A stretch of DNA of 43,087 nucleotides from Vibrio sp. HI00D65 (GCF_001635455.1 NZ_LWEH01000192.1:1-43087); one strand, 5' to 3'. Shown: positions 12,053 through 21,626, counted from the first letter of the stretch. Numbers and translations are program-made. The notes: generated from the sequence alone by a model not told the origin.

Positions 12053-12568
12053 AGCGCTCTGACTGTCCTTGTTTTGATGATGTATTACAAATCACCATAA
12101 CGACATTTTTTAGTGGGGTAAACCTTTAACTCCGTAACGCATTTGTTTTTGAACTTGGATCTTTTTTGCGTTCAAAGACTGGCTGTATATGTGTCGATTA
12201 TAATGCACATACGCGGGCGACCGCTATGTGGGCATATTTTCATGTGCCAGTTGAGCAATTCCCTCTGGCCTTTGTTGATATCGCTAGCTGTAGTGAAAAA
12301 TGAACGCTTCAATAGAGCAAGCGCCGCACAGATTCAATAGTAACACATTGATATGTCGTCAAAGTATTTAGCTTTTATGTAGACACTGATATTTCTAAGA
12401 GTGGGTTACGAGTCATTTTCTTCTTTTAGAAAGCCCCAAATTGAGTGAATTAGAACTCTGCATCACATTTATTATAAATTAGTAGATATACCAATACACA
12501 TTTATTTATCTTGTGAATAGAATCTCGTTCTAGCGTTATTTTGACGATGTAATTGAATGAGAATTAAA
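12053..12568. other. Intergenic region between nfsA and a lipoprotein gene
   Basis: Holds the divergent promoters of nfsA and the lipoprotein gene. A 65-codon frame at 12143-12340 has no coding character. The last 200 bases are strongly AT-rich; nothing else is supported. Confidence 0.4.
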
Positions 12569-12955
12569 ATGAATTTAAAATCTATTATTTTGGCTTGTCT
12601 GTCAGCAACGGCTCTTTCTGGTTGTTTGAGTGTTCCAATTGAAGAGTTACAACCAACAGCAGATCAAGAAACAATTGATACCGCTATTGAACACCTAAGC
12701 GATATAAAAGGAATGACGATTACAGAAAATGGTGTGATCTATTACGTTGAGTCACTGCCGAGAGATTCTCGATGGTCAACTGCACACATTTCGGAGTTGA
12801 GCTACCGTTATTCTTGCCAAGATCTTCGTTGGTTTGTTGATAGAGGCATGATCGTGAGAATGAGATTCCAAGGTAACAGTGGCACGACCCAAGATTATGA
12901 CCTTGAGCGCTGTGAGACGGAAATTCCAACAGACTTATATGAATCTAAACAGTAG
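12569..12955 (+). CDS. Small predicted lipoprotein
   Basis: The 128-residue product begins MNLKSIILACLSATALSGC, a lipoprotein signal with lipobox LSGC. The mature part is acidic, has two further Cys (in SCQDLRW and ERCETE) that may pair, and ends without a membrane segment. No domain is recognised. The ATG at 12569 is preferred over one four codons earlier because GAGA lies at the correct spacing and the signal peptide starts there. It stands alone between an AT-rich promoter region and a terminator. Confidence 0.65.
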   Translation: MNLKSIILACLSATALSGCLSVPIEELQPTADQETIDTAIEHLSDIKGMTITENGVIYYVESLPRDSRWSTAHISELSYRYSCQDLRWFVDRGMIVRMRFQGNSGTTQDYDLERCETEIPTDLYESKQ

Positions 12956-13008
12956 GCTGCTAATTATTTCACATTGAGATAAAGCATCGCTTTTATCAAT
13001 AGCACATT

Positions 13009-13039
13009 AATACCCTTTCCTTCTGGTGAGGGTATTTTA
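13009..13039 (+). terminator. Terminator of the small lipoprotein gene
   Basis: AATACCCT (13009-13016) pairs with AGGGTATT (13029-13036), then TTATTT. Confidence 0.6.
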
Positions 13040-13354
13040 TTTAAAATTTAACAACTGATTCGACTATATTGTGGATTATCAACGAATGCTGACGCTGATA
13101 CGCTTTGGTGTATTCGAGCACGCTCTGTGCTTGTAGACTGGAGAGACCAATATGAAATATGAGGGAAAAGTATATCGTTACTGAGACAATTCAATTTAAC
13201 ACCCTCGATTTTGTAGGGGGATGTTGTAAATTTGTGAGTCTAAATTGTCTATATTCTATGCTGTGTACTGGATCTCATTTGTTATTTGAGTCCCTTGCTA
13301 AGCTTAATGATGAACATGTAATACCAATCACTTTAATCAACCGAAGAGGTTTCT
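13040..13354. other. Intergenic region upstream of the YdcH-like gene
   Basis: No gene supported. A 68-codon frame at 13159-13365 overlaps the start of the next gene and lacks a ribosome site or coding bias. Probably the long leader or promoter region of that gene. Confidence 0.4.
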
Positions 13355-13591
13355 ATGCTAGGTGAAAATCACTCTCTTGTTCACGAATTTCCTGAAATGA
13401 AAGACAAAATTGCTGAGCTTGCTAAAACTGATGATGGCTTTGCAACAGACATGAAGACATACGACAACCTTGATAAAGAGATTCGTAAACTTGAGCTGAA
13501 AGATTCACCCATTGATGATGGCTCAATGCACCAACTGAAGCACGACCGTTCTGTGCTGAAAGATGCGTTATATGCTCGCTTGAACAGCTAA
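13355..13591 (+). CDS. YdcH/DUF465-family small protein
   Basis: The 78-residue charged, helical protein has the DUF465 pattern: a short N-terminal segment (LVHEFPEMKDKIAEL), a central acidic helix and a C-terminal LKHDRSVLKDALYARL. The family is widespread in gammaproteobacteria, of E. coli YdcH type, with no firmly established function. GAGG lies 7-8 bases before the ATG. A UUCG-type terminator follows, so it is monocistronic. Confidence 0.88.
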   Translation: MLGENHSLVHEFPEMKDKIAELAKTDDGFATDMKTYDNLDKEIRKLELKDSPIDDGSMHQLKHDRSVLKDALYARLNS

Positions 13592-13620
13592 TGGACGACA
13601 GCTTTTAGATATCGACAATA

Positions 13621-13643
13621 AAAACTCCTTCGGGAGTTTTTTT
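13621..13643 (+). terminator. UUCG-loop terminator of the YdcH-like gene
   Basis: AAAACTCC, loop TTCG, GGAGTTTT, then more T. The CUUCGG context makes a very stable tetraloop. Confidence 0.92.
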
Positions 13644-13700
13644 GTTTGTAAGAGATGGCGCTTGCTCAAGTGATTGGGTGTGGTTTGATTACCTGGTAAT

Positions 13701-13731
13701 AAAAAAGCTTAGCGCGGGGGACGCTAAGCTT
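13701..13731 (-). terminator. Rho-independent terminator of glpD
   Basis: AAGCTTAGCG (13705-13714) pairs with CGCTAAGCTT (13722-13731). On the minus strand a T-run follows. It lies about 40 bases beyond the glpD stop. Confidence 0.9.
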
Positions 13732-13772
13732 GGTTATTAATCAGGTTTTTGAAATGTGCTTGTTGGCTGGTA

Positions 13773-15332
13773 TTAGCCTACTTGAGAAAAGCTTACCACT
13801 TTACGTTGTAGCTTCTCTTTTAAGTAGTCAGACAATGCTTGTTGCTCAGATTCGCTCATGTACAAGCCAAGCTTGGTTCTGCGCCATAAGATGTCTTCTT
13901 CTGTCATTGCCATCTCTTGGTTGATCAAGTAATCAATCTCAGCTTGGTAAACACCGTGTGCTTCGCTTGAGAACTGGATACCAAGGTCCGATTCACACGT
14001 AGCGCCTTCAAGTAGATGCCATGTGTAAGTGCCAAATTGGGTCACGTAACGAAGCAGCAGTGCTTCTGATGCCCAAGGGTATTTCGTGTGCATCATTGTG
14101 GCAAGCTGTTCGCGGCTGCAGCTGAAGTTACCACCCGGTAGCGTGTCGTTAGCTGTCCAAGGTGCCCCCATATGTTTCAGGTAAGGTTCTAGCTTGTTTA
14201 CAGCTGCTTCACCGAGCTTACGATAAGTGGTTAGTTTGCCACCGAAAATAGAAAGCAGTGGCGCTTGGTCAAATTCAGCATCTAATTCTAATGTGTAGTC
14301 ACGGGTTATTGCTTGTGGTGAGTCAGATTCATCATCGCAAAGCGGTCTCACGCCACTGAAAGTCCACACTACATCGTCACGCTCTAGTTGCTTAACAAAA
14401 TGCTGGTTTACAATATCAATTAAGTAATCAACTTCTACATCGTCGATAGCTACTTCGCGAGGATCGCCTTTGTATTCAAGATCGGTTGTACCGATGAGTG
14501 AGAACTTATCTAAGTAAGGGATCATGAACACGATGCGGTTATCTTTATTTTGTAGAATGTATGATTGTGGTTCGTCATGAACACGCGGGACCACAATGTG
14601 TGAGCCTTTGATTAGGCGAATATTACGCGGTGATGTTTGCTCCAAACCATCATCAAAGAACTGTTTCACCCAAGGGCCAGCTGCGTTGACCAACGCTTTC
14701 GCTTTGCGCTCAAAACGTTGGTTTGTCATCACATCAAGAATAGTTACATGCCAAATGTCGCCTTCACGGTGTGCTTTTTCAACTCGGCAGTAGTTGCGTA
14801 CTTCTGCGTTGTTTTCTTTCGCTGCCAACACGTTCAGTAATACCATACGCGCATCATCTACCCAGCAGTCTGAGTATTCGAAACCTGTTTTCATTTCTGG
14901 TTTCAGCAAACCTGATTGAGCCAAGTTCACCGTTTTACTTCCAGGAAGAGTCGTACGTTTGCCCAAGTTGTCGTAAAGGAACAAGCCACAGCGAATCATC
15001 CAAGCTGGGCGTAAAAATGGACGGTGCGGTAAACGGAAACGCATTGGTTGTGCAACATGAGGTGCTTTTCTCAGCAACACTTCACGTTCTGCGAGTGCTT
15101 CTGAAACTAAACGAAACTCGTAATGTTCAAGGTAACGTAAGCCACCGTGGATTAGCTTTGAACTTGCAGAAGACGTCGCAGAGGCGAAATCATTTGCTTC
15201 GTATAAACCAACGTTTAGACCACGACCAGCAGCATCTGCCGCGATACCCGCACCATTGATGCCGCCGCCAATAACGATTAAGTCTAGAGTTGAAGATGTA
15301 CTATTGTTTGAATTAGTTTGTTGAGCACTCAT
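13773..15332 (-). CDS. glpD: Aerobic glycerol-3-phosphate dehydrogenase GlpD
   Basis: A 519-residue FAD enzyme, peripheral on the inner membrane, that oxidises sn-glycerol 3-phosphate to dihydroxyacetone phosphate and passes electrons to quinone. The FAD-binding Rossmann motif is VIGGGINGAGIAADAAGRG near residue 20. The ASATSSASSKLIHGGLRYLE stretch is diagnostic of the GlpA/GlpD family, and GTTDLEYKGDP and FGGKLTTYRKL complete the catalytic domain before the C-terminal helical cap. The length matches E. coli GlpD (about 500), plus a short Ser/Asn-rich N-terminus. The start is behind AAAGAGG. It forms the glycerol regulon with glpR, glpK and glpF on the same strand. Confidence 0.97.
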   Translation of the reverse strand: MSAQQTNSNNSTSSTLDLIVIGGGINGAGIAADAAGRGLNVGLYEANDFASATSSASSKLIHGGLRYLEHYEFRLVSEALAEREVLLRKAPHVAQPMRFRLPHRPFLRPAWMIRCGLFLYDNLGKRTTLPGSKTVNLAQSGLLKPEMKTGFEYSDCWVDDARMVLLNVLAAKENNAEVRNYCRVEKAHREGDIWHVTILDVMTNQRFERKAKALVNAAGPWVKQFFDDGLEQTSPRNIRLIKGSHIVVPRVHDEPQSYILQNKDNRIVFMIPYLDKFSLIGTTDLEYKGDPREVAIDDVEVDYLIDIVNQHFVKQLERDDVVWTFSGVRPLCDDESDSPQAITRDYTLELDAEFDQAPLLSIFGGKLTTYRKLGEAAVNKLEPYLKHMGAPWTANDTLPGGNFSCSREQLATMMHTKYPWASEALLLRYVTQFGTYTWHLLEGATCESDLGIQFSSEAHGVYQAEIDYLINQEMAMTEEDILWRRTKLGLYMSESEQQALSDYLKEKLQRKVVSFSQVG

Positions 15333-15390
15333 GGTTTTGACCTCTTTCTGAGCGAACGAGCATTTTAGAACATAGTTTAATCCTATATTA

Positions 15391-15410
15391 ACTTTCGTTT
15401 TCGGTCATTT
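15391..15410. promoter_or_regulatory. Candidate GlpR operator upstream of glpD
   Basis: The plus strand has TTTCGTTTTCGGTCATT, with the CG-N4-CG core of the E. coli GlpR consensus (TTCGNNNNCGAA). It lies 60-75 bases before the glpD start. A weaker TTTTCG half-site follows at 15416-15421. Inferred by eye. Confidence 0.4.
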
Positions 15411-15448
15411 ATTATTTTCGTTTATGCGCGTTTTATGTGATTTGCACA

Positions 15449-15480
15449 TAAAAAAACCTTCGTTTATGACAGCGAAGGTT
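15449..15480 (-). terminator. Rho-independent terminator of glpR
   Basis: AACCTTCG (15455-15462) pairs with CGAAGGTT (15473-15480). On the minus strand it is followed by seven T. Confidence 0.88.
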
Positions 15481-15620
15481 CCAAATAACTTTTATTCGAG
15501 CATAGAAGTGATACTGATCATGTTCAAGTACGACTTTCTAAGTAACAAAAGAGCCTATTATCGACAGAGTGATCTATCAATGGTGAGCTCTTCTAATGAA
15601 CATGATTTCTGAGCGTTTTT

Positions 15621-16415
15621 TTATTCGTCCGACGCTAGTGGTTGAGAAGCAGTCTCGATCACTTCTAGTGGGATCGATGAATCCTTGAGGATGTTCAGGA
15701 TCTCTTCTGGTGGTTGTTTATTCGTGAATACCATGTGTGCTTGAGAGATGTTACCCAGCTTCACCATTGCGTTACGACCAAACTTACTGTGGTCGACTGC
15801 CAGGAAGATGCTACGGCTGTTTTCAATGATGGCTTGCTTCACTCGAACTTCATGGTAGTCAAAATCAAGCAGTGAGCCGTCAAAGTCGATACCGCTGATC
15901 CCTAGAATGCCGAAGTCGAGGCGGAACTGCTTTACGAAATCGAGTGTTGCTTCACCCACGATGCCACCATCACGGTTTCTTACTTCACCACCTGCCAAGA
16001 TAACTTTTATCTCTGGGTTTGGTAAAAGGATACTGGCAACGTTGATGTTGTTAGTCACGACTCTGAGTTGTTTGTGGTTTTTGTTCAGCGCGCGTGCCAC
16101 GGATTCTGGTGTGGTGCCGATATCAACGAACAAGGTTGCACCATCTGGAATGTGTTTTACCAGCTCGTCGGCAATCACATCTTTTTCATTGAAGTTAAGC
16201 GCTTTACGCGTGTTGTAAGAGGTGTTTTCTGAGCTAAGAGGAATAGTAGCACCACCATGATAGCGACGGATTTTATTGCTATCAGCCAGCTCATTGAGAT
16301 CTCGTCTGATGGTTTGTGGGCTAACATCGAACTTCTCTACGAGCTCTTCGGTGCTCACATATCCTTGTGTTTTTACCAGGTCTACAATCTGCTGGTGTCT
16401 TGGTATTTGCTTCAC
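15621..16415 (-). CDS. glpR: Glycerol-3-phosphate regulon repressor GlpR (DeoR family)
   Basis: A 264-residue DeoR-family repressor. The N-terminal winged helix (MKQIPRHQQIVDLVKTQG, then VSPQTIRRDLNEL) is followed by a DeoRC effector domain with the sugar-phosphate-binding pattern FVDIGTTPESVARAL and ILGISGIDFDGSLLDFDYHE. In E. coli, GlpR represses glp genes until glycerol 3-phosphate binds. The start is GTG, with GGGAGTGG about 10 bases upstream. It sits between glpK and glpD but is separated from both by terminators, so it is its own unit. Confidence 0.93.
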   Translation of the reverse strand: MKQIPRHQQIVDLVKTQGYVSTEELVEKFDVSPQTIRRDLNELADSNKIRRYHGGATIPLSSENTSYNTRKALNFNEKDVIADELVKHIPDGATLFVDIGTTPESVARALNKNHKQLRVVTNNINVASILLPNPEIKVILAGGEVRNRDGGIVGEATLDFVKQFRLDFGILGISGIDFDGSLLDFDYHEVRVKQAIIENSRSIFLAVDHSKFGRNAMVKLGNISQAHMVFTNKQPPEEILNILKDSSIPLEVIETASQPLASDE

Positions 16416-16583
16416 TTAACTTACCACTCCCTGCGCGCTGCAATACTTTAGCGCACCTAATTCTAAATATTACGTCGCGCTATTGTGCTCGAATTGATAC
16501 TCAGAGAGAAGTAATGATGGTAAGGAATTATGTCTAAAGCGCAAAAACGTTGATCAAAACATGAAAAAAAGGCCCCAAACGCA

Positions 16584-16611
16584 AAAAAGAGCACAAAATA
16601 GTGCTCTTTTT
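16584..16611 (-). terminator. Rho-independent terminator of glpFK
   Basis: AAAAGAGCAC (16585-16594) pairs with GTGCTCTTTT (16601-16610), with T-runs on either strand. On the minus strand it follows the glpK stop by about 65 bases. Confidence 0.9.
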
Positions 16612-16675
16612 AGTTTCGTTTACTGAGGAACGAACAATTCAATCGAAAAGAGAGTGATTATTCGAACGCTCGATT

Positions 16676-18196
16676 TTACTCTTCGTCGTCATCGTGCAGT
16701 TCAGACCAAACTTGTGCACACTTGATAGCACGTTTCCAACCTTTGTAACGGCGGTTACGTTTCTCTTCATCGTGGTGTGGCAAGAAAGTACGGTCTAGTA
16801 CTGCTTTGTCTTGAAGCTCATCGATGCTGTCCCAGAAACCAACCGCCAGACCAGCAAGGTATGCTGCACCCAGAGCCGTTACTTCAGTTACTTCAGGACG
16901 GTGAACTTCTGTATCTAGCACGTCTGATTGGAACTGCATTAGGAAGTTGTTCGCTACTGCACCGCCATCAACACGTAGGTTTGCTAGCTTGATGCCAGAG
17001 TCCGCTTGCATCGCATCCAGTACGTCACGAGTTTGGTAAGCAATACCTTCCAGTGTTGCACGGATGATGTGGTTAGAGTTAACACCACGAGTTAGGCCAA
17101 CAATCGTACCGCGAGCGTAAGCATCCCAGTATGGTGCGCCTAGACCAGTAAATGCAGGAACAACGTAAACACCGTTTGACGTATCGACTTTAGTTGCGAA
17201 GTATTCAGAATCTTCTGCGCCAGCCAGTAGTTTCATTTCATCACGTAGCCATTGGATAGATGCGCCACCCATGAATACCGCACCTTCAAGTGCGTAAGCT
17301 GGTTCGCCTTTAGGACCACATGCTAATGTCGTTAATAGACCGTTCTTCGATGTTACTTTCTCTTGGCCTGTGTTCATCAGTAGGAAACAGCCCGTGCCGT
17401 ATGTGTTTTTCGCTTGGCCAGCTTCAACACACATTTGACCGTAAAGCGCTGCTTGTTGGTCACCCGCAATACCCGCGATTGGAATACGAGTACCACCTTT
17501 ACCACCAAGGTTCGTTTGGCCGTAAACTTCAGAAGAGCGTTTCACTTCAGGCATCATAGATGCTGGAATACCCATCTCGTCTAGTAGCTTGCTGTCCCAG
17601 CATAGGTCATTGATGTTAAACAACATAGTACGTGATGCGTTAGTGTAATCCGTAACGTGTACACGGCCTTGAGTCATCTTCCAAACCAACCAAGTATCAA
17701 CCGTACCGAACAGTAACTTACCTGCTTCAGCGTCTTCGCGAGCACCTTCAACGTTGTCTAGAATCCATTTTACTTTTGTACCTGAGAAATACGGGTCAAG
17801 GACTAAACCTGTATTGTCACGTACGTAGTCTTCTAGGCCGCGTTCTTTAAGTTCTTCACAGATTTCTGCAGTACGACGACATTGCCATACGATAGCGTTG
17901 TATACCGGTTTGCCAGTCTCTTTGTTCCAAACGATAGTGGTTTCACGTTGGTTAGTGATACCGATACCCGCTAGCTCGTCGCTGCGAATACCTGCTTTTG
18001 CTAGAGCTTCAACCAATGTAGAGCTTTGAGTCGCCCAGATTTCCATTGGATCATGCTCAACCCAGCCAGCCTTTGGATAAATTTGAGTAAATTCTCGTTG
18101 AGAAGAGCTTACGATGTTTGCATCGTGATCGAGGATTACAGCGCGAGAGCTTGTAGTGCCTTGGTCTAGGGCAACAATGTATTTTTGCTCGGTCAT
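16676..18196 (-). CDS. glpK: Glycerol kinase GlpK
   Basis: A 506-residue FGGY-family kinase (E. coli 502) that phosphorylates glycerol to sn-glycerol 3-phosphate in the cytoplasm and so traps it. The N-terminal phosphate loop is [38 protein letters not shown] and the DQQAALYGQ catalytic region are intact. The GGKGGTRIP loop matches the fructose-1,6-bisphosphate site, so allosteric inhibition is likely. It lies 59 bases behind glpF on the same strand with AAAGGA before the ATG; the pair is an operon. Confidence 0.98.
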   Translation of the reverse strand: MTEQKYIVALDQGTTSSRAVILDHDANIVSSSQREFTQIYPKAGWVEHDPMEIWATQSSTLVEALAKAGIRSDELAGIGITNQRETTIVWNKETGKPVYNAIVWQCRRTAEICEELKERGLEDYVRDNTGLVLDPYFSGTKVKWILDNVEGAREDAEAGKLLFGTVDTWLVWKMTQGRVHVTDYTNASRTMLFNINDLCWDSKLLDEMGIPASMMPEVKRSSEVYGQTNLGGKGGTRIPIAGIAGDQQAALYGQMCVEAGQAKNTYGTGCFLLMNTGQEKVTSKNGLLTTLACGPKGEPAYALEGAVFMGGASIQWLRDEMKLLAGAEDSEYFATKVDTSNGVYVVPAFTGLGAPYWDAYARGTIVGLTRGVNSNHIIRATLEGIAYQTRDVLDAMQADSGIKLANLRVDGGAVANNFLMQFQSDVLDTEVHRPEVTEVTALGAAYLAGLAVGFWDSIDELQDKAVLDRTFLPHHDEEKRNRRYKGWKRAIKCAQVWSELHDDDEE

Positions 18197-18255
18197 GGTA
18201 AGAATCCTTTTTGTTCCGTTATTTATATTTTAGTAAATTTAAGGTCGCTTGGGGG

Positions 18256-19110
18256 TTAAGCTTGAGCTTGTTCAGCTTCTTCCTCTGTTCCACATTGGTT
18301 TGGAATTGTGCAGCCTTGGCCTTCCACTGGTAGGTGAGCACCGATAACACGCGGGTACAACCAGCCACCAAAACACGCACCAGCAATAGGAGCAAGAATT
18401 GGAACGATGAAGTAAGGAATATCACGAGCACCGGTTAATGCAAAATCCCAACCTGCAAAGTAAGCGAAAAGTTTTGGTCCGAAGTCACGTGCTGGGTTCA
18501 TCGCAAAGCCAGTTAGTGGACCTAATGAGCCACCAATTACCGCGATAAGAATACCGATCAGTAGAGGGTTCATTGGGCCGCGTGATGCACCATTGTTTTC
18601 GTCACCCAGTGCCAGAATGGCAAACATCAATACTGCAGTAATCACGAATTCCACAGCAAAAGCGCCGAAGAAAGAGAGTGAAGCATGTGGGTAAGTCGAG
18701 AAGATACCAGCAGTTGATAGTGCGTCTTGGCTGCTACGAACAAAGTTATGAGCAATTTCGTAATCGGTGAACAAGTTGCTGTATAGGCTGTAAACCAAAG
18801 CTGCAGAGCAGAAGGCACCAAGTAATTGAGAGATGATGTAAGGCACAACTTTCGCCTTATCAAATCCATGGAACATGGCTAACGCAATAGTTACTGCAGG
18901 GTTTATGTGTGCGCCAGAAACGCCAGCTGTACAGTAAATTGCGATAGATACGCCGAAGCCCCAGATGATACTAACTTCCCATTGTCCGAATGTTGCACCT
19001 GTCAATACCAGTGCAGCCACACAGCCAACGCCAAAGAAGATGAGCAGGCCAGTACCGATAAATTCGGCGAGGCATTGCCCAAATAAAGAAGGTTGTTTGT
19101 TTGTTGTCAT
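18256..19110 (-). CDS. glpF: Glycerol uptake facilitator GlpF (aquaglyceroporin)
   Basis: A 284-residue MIP-family channel in the inner membrane that lets glycerol diffuse in. Both half-helix motifs are present: NPA in SGAHINPAVTIALAMF, and NPA followed by the conserved Arg (GFAMNPARDFGPK). The Asp after the second motif (NPARD) is the glycerol-facilitator signature that separates GlpF from water-only channels. Six membrane segments are evident. The C-terminal tail is Cys-containing and acidic (QGCTIPNQCGTEEE). It is the first gene of glpFK; AAGGA lies 8 bases before the ATG. Confidence 0.97.
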   Translation of the reverse strand: MTTNKQPSLFGQCLAEFIGTGLLIFFGVGCVAALVLTGATFGQWEVSIIWGFGVSIAIYCTAGVSGAHINPAVTIALAMFHGFDKAKVVPYIISQLLGAFCSAALVYSLYSNLFTDYEIAHNFVRSSQDALSTAGIFSTYPHASLSFFGAFAVEFVITAVLMFAILALGDENNGASRGPMNPLLIGILIAVIGGSLGPLTGFAMNPARDFGPKLFAYFAGWDFALTGARDIPYFIVPILAPIAGACFGGWLYPRVIGAHLPVEGQGCTIPNQCGTEEEAEQAQA

Positions 19111-19160
19111 GTTCGAGTCCTTGTTATTTTTGCTTATCTAGCACGCGTATTGTGCATAAA

Positions 19161-19188
19161 TTTGCGAACTCGAAAATAAACGAGCATT
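19161..19188. promoter_or_regulatory. Candidate GlpR operator upstream of glpF
   Basis: TTTGCGAACTCGAAAAT carries the CG-N4-CG core seen at the glpD site, and an overlapping CTCG...CGAG inverted repeat extends to 19184. It is 50-80 bases before the glpF start. Tentative. Confidence 0.35.
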
Positions 19189-19481
19189 AGAAATGAGCGT
19201 TTGAGCATGGAATTGTTAATTAAACTGGCTTGAAATGTTAAACCGAACACTTTTGCTCGAAAAAGAAGCTTCTATGGACGCTATTGCGCGAATGTATGTC
19301 TTGTGAGGTCGCTAAAAGTACCTGTATGTAAGCAGATGCACAACTGGTACGAGGAGTTGATGGCTGGATTTGTGATGATGATTCGAGAGTGGTGGTTTAT
19401 TAAACTTGGATCTTGTGGACTTATCCGGGCTCTCAAATGTTGGAAAAGCGTTAACAAACAGGAATGTTCTTACGTTATGAC

Positions 19482-19513
19482 TAAAAAATGCCAGATCCAT
19501 ACTGAATCTGGCA
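19482..19513 (-). terminator. Orphan terminator-like hairpin in the glpF-acr3 gap
   Basis: TGCCAGAT (19489-19496) pairs with ATCTGGCA (19506-19513); on the minus strand TTTTTT follows directly. No gene ends here. The gap 19189-19740 holds no convincing gene, so the hairpin may end a small RNA or a lost gene. Confidence 0.55.
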
Positions 19514-19740
19514 ATTCGCTTGGTCTATCGCTCAGTGGTGATATTTGAGCGAATTGGTGACTTAATTGAGAGCGCTAACTTTGCCTTGTGTTACAAAGTA
19601 GTCTCTTAACGCCTCCCGTTGACTTGATTTTATCTAAAACACGCTCGAAAGGGCCAGTATTGCTATGGCTTGAACAAGCATTGAAAGGCCTATTTCACCA
19701 AACATAAGCTGGATGAGACTTAAACTGGATGAACTAGAAT

Positions 19741-19779
19741 AAAGAAAAGGCTCACTAATTACTTTGTGAGCCTTTCTGT
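19741..19779 (-). terminator. Rho-independent terminator of acr3
   Basis: AAAAGGCTCAC (19745-19755) pairs with GTGAGCCTTT (19766-19775), with a T-rich minus-strand tail, just after the acr3 stop. Confidence 0.85.
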
Positions 19780-19799
19780 TTAAAGCGATACACGAATTT

Positions 19800-20855
19800 C
19801 TAGTTCGTAGATTTCACTACTAAACCGTTGTAGTACTTGTCTTTCATCTTAAGTGCAACGTTCACTAGGTAAATCAGCACTGGAACTTCAATCAGTGGCC
19901 CAATAACGCCTGCAAATGCTTGATCTGAGTTGATACCGAATACAGAGATTGCAACCGCAATCGCTAGTTCAAAGTTGTTACCTGTTGCTGTAAATGCAAT
20001 TGATGCGTTCTTGTCGTATTCAATGCCCATCTTCTTACCAATGAAGAAGCTGATGAAGAACATCGCAGTGAAGTAGATAGTCAGTGGAACAGCTATCAAT
20101 AGAACGTCCATTGGCAGCTCAACAATCATTTCACCTTTCAGGCTGAACATCAGAACGATAGTTGCTAGTAGTGCAATAAGCGTCGTTGGAGAAATGCGCG
20201 GAATGAACACGTCGGTGTACCATTGTTCACCTTTCATCGACACAAGGATCTTACGGCTTAAGAAGCCTGCTAAGAATGGGATACCTAGGTAGATAAGTAC
20301 GCTGTGTGCAATATCGATCATTGAGATATCAACCAGCATGCCTTCGTAACCGAATACTGGAGGAAGAACGCTGATGAACAACCACGCCATAAAGCTGTAG
20401 CTAACAACTTGGAACGCACTGTTCAGAGCAACCAACGCGGCACCGTATTCTTTGTTACCGCCACCGATGTCGTTCCAAACTAGAACCATTGCCACACAAC
20501 GAGCAAGGCCAATTAGAATCACGCCGACCATGTAACCAGGGTGATCACCTAAGAAAGTCAGTGCCAATACGAACATTAGAATTGGGCCAACAAACCAGTT
20601 CATGATCAAAGAGAGCTTGATGGCTTTCTTATCTTTTACCACGGTGCCTAGCAGGTTGTAGTTAACCTTAGCCAGAGGTGGATACATCATTAAGATAAGA
20701 CCAATAGCAAGTGGAATGTTGGTGGTGCCAACGGACATTGAATCGTTCCACTGTTCGATCTGTGGGAATAGGGTACCCAGCAGTACACCAAGGCCCATGG
20801 CGATGAAGATCCATAGTGTTAAGTAGCGATCTAGAAAACCTAACTTTGGTTTCAT
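19800..20855 (-). CDS. acr3: Arsenite efflux transporter, ACR3 family
   Basis: A 351-residue inner-membrane protein with about ten hydrophobic segments. The ACR3-specific stretches [12 protein letters not shown] and [15 protein letters not shown] are intact; the latter contains the Cys needed for arsenite transport in ACR3 proteins. [12 protein letters not shown] matches the family's conserved region near the end. ACR3 extrudes As(III), and sometimes Sb(III), using the proton gradient, and is unrelated to the ArsB fold although sometimes given that name. It is downstream of arsR on the same strand, with its own operator before it. No arsC reductase or arsH is adjacent. Confidence 0.95.
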   Translation of the reverse strand: MKPKLGFLDRYLTLWIFIAMGLGVLLGTLFPQIEQWNDSMSVGTTNIPLAIGLILMMYPPLAKVNYNLLGTVVKDKKAIKLSLIMNWFVGPILMFVLALTFLGDHPGYMVGVILIGLARCVAMVLVWNDIGGGNKEYGAALVALNSAFQVVSYSFMAWLFISVLPPVFGYEGMLVDISMIDIAHSVLIYLGIPFLAGFLSRKILVSMKGEQWYTDVFIPRISPTTLIALLATIVLMFSLKGEMIVELPMDVLLIAVPLTIYFTAMFFISFFIGKKMGIEYDKNASIAFTATGNNFELAIAVAISVFGINSDQAFAGVIGPLIEVPVLIYLVNVALKMKDKYYNGLVVKSTN

Positions 20856-20881
20856 GGTAATCTCTCTTTATTGAAATCGTA

Positions 20882-20899
20882 AATCGTCGAAAAACGATT
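20882..20899. promoter_or_regulatory. ArsR operator upstream of acr3
   Basis: AATCGT-N6-ACGATT, the same arms and spacer length as the site before arsR, lies 27 bases before the acr3 start and beyond the arsR terminator. This suggests acr3 has its own arsenite-regulated promoter. Confidence 0.72.
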
Positions 20900-20906
20900 A
20901 GTTATG

Positions 20907-20957
20907 AAAAAAAAAACGCTTAAAAGTAAAGGCTATCAAAGCCAATCATTCAAGCGT
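20907..20957 (-). terminator. Terminator or attenuator between arsR and acr3
   Basis: Outer arms ACGCTT (20916-20921) and AAGCGT (20952-20957) enclose an inner GGCT/AGCC hairpin. On the minus strand ten T follow. It should stop arsR transcripts before acr3. Confidence 0.6.
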
Positions 20958-20963
20958 GAACTT

Positions 20964-21320
20964 CTATTTTAAAATGCTGTTAAATACCGATTCGAAGCGT
21001 TGAATATTTTCGCGGTCGATGCGGTAACACATCTTTGGCGGAATAGACTCAGCGGTAATGAAGCCTGAGTTTTTTAATATTCTTAAGTGTTCTGACACTG
21101 TTGATTGAGCTAAACCTAATTCACTCACCAGATCACTGTTTAAGCAGCCGCCTGACTTTTCTAGTGCAGACAAGATGCTAAGTATGCGAATTCGAGCTGG
21201 ATGCGCGAGTGATTTTGCTAACGCTGCCATTTCTTTTTCTGCTTCTGCATTACTCGGCGGAAGAGGTAGAGAACAGCTTTCTGTTGCTTGGCATGTTGCA
21301 GTCATACTTAGGTGGCTCAC
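20964..21320 (-). CDS. arsR: ArsR-family arsenic repressor
   Basis: A 118-residue winged-helix repressor: ALAKSLAHPARIRILSIL, then LGLAQSTVSEHLRILKNSGFI and the wing (ESIPPKMCYRID). Candidate thiol ligands are C34-type residues in SGGCLNS, MCYRI and the N-terminal C10/C16; which bind As(III) is not certain. The start may be GTG (21320) or an ATG five codons later; neither has a strong ribosome site. The operator sits 8-27 bases before the GTG, so the repressor would block its own transcription. Confidence 0.92.
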   Translation of the reverse strand: MSHLSMTATCQATESCSLPLPPSNAEAEKEMAALAKSLAHPARIRILSILSALEKSGGCLNSDLVSELGLAQSTVSEHLRILKNSGFITAESIPPKMCYRIDRENIQRFESVFNSILK

Positions 21321-21328
21321 TTAATTCT

Positions 21329-21346
21329 AATCGTAAAAAGACGATT
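21329..21346. promoter_or_regulatory. ArsR operator upstream of arsR
   Basis: AATCGT-AAAAAG-ACGATT (extended to TAATCGT/ACGATTA) is a perfect inverted repeat directly before arsR, matched by the copy before acr3. Confidence 0.75.
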
Positions 21347-21626
21347 AATGGTAAGCCTATTTTTTTTAGCGGTCAATGTGAATTTTAAAAGTCGCCTTAA
21401 ATTGACCAGCCTAGCTCGTTGTTTTGATGACGCTTGATATCCGATCAGTTATCTAATTGAAATCCTATTAGACATTAACAAGATCTAAGATTTAGGCAAA
21501 TAAACCGACCGAAAAGCATTTCACTCACTCGCTACTCTAGCGATATAATCGAACGCAGAACCGTTACCCAAGATAACGAAAAATCATAATTTACAATTTT
21601 ATTTATATTTATAGGTAAGCTCTGAA

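Noticed and set aside
13159..13365. 68-codon frame before the YdcH-like gene
   Set aside because: It overlaps the true start in another frame and has no coding bias.
15431..15449. TTTTATGTG/CACATAAAA palindrome as a CRP site near glpD
   Set aside because: The spacer is five bases between TGTG and CACA, not the eight CRP needs; it overlaps the glpR terminator tail.
19303..19548. Plus-strand 81-codon frame between glpF and acr3
   Set aside because: No ribosome site, unusual composition, and it runs through the terminator-like hairpin.
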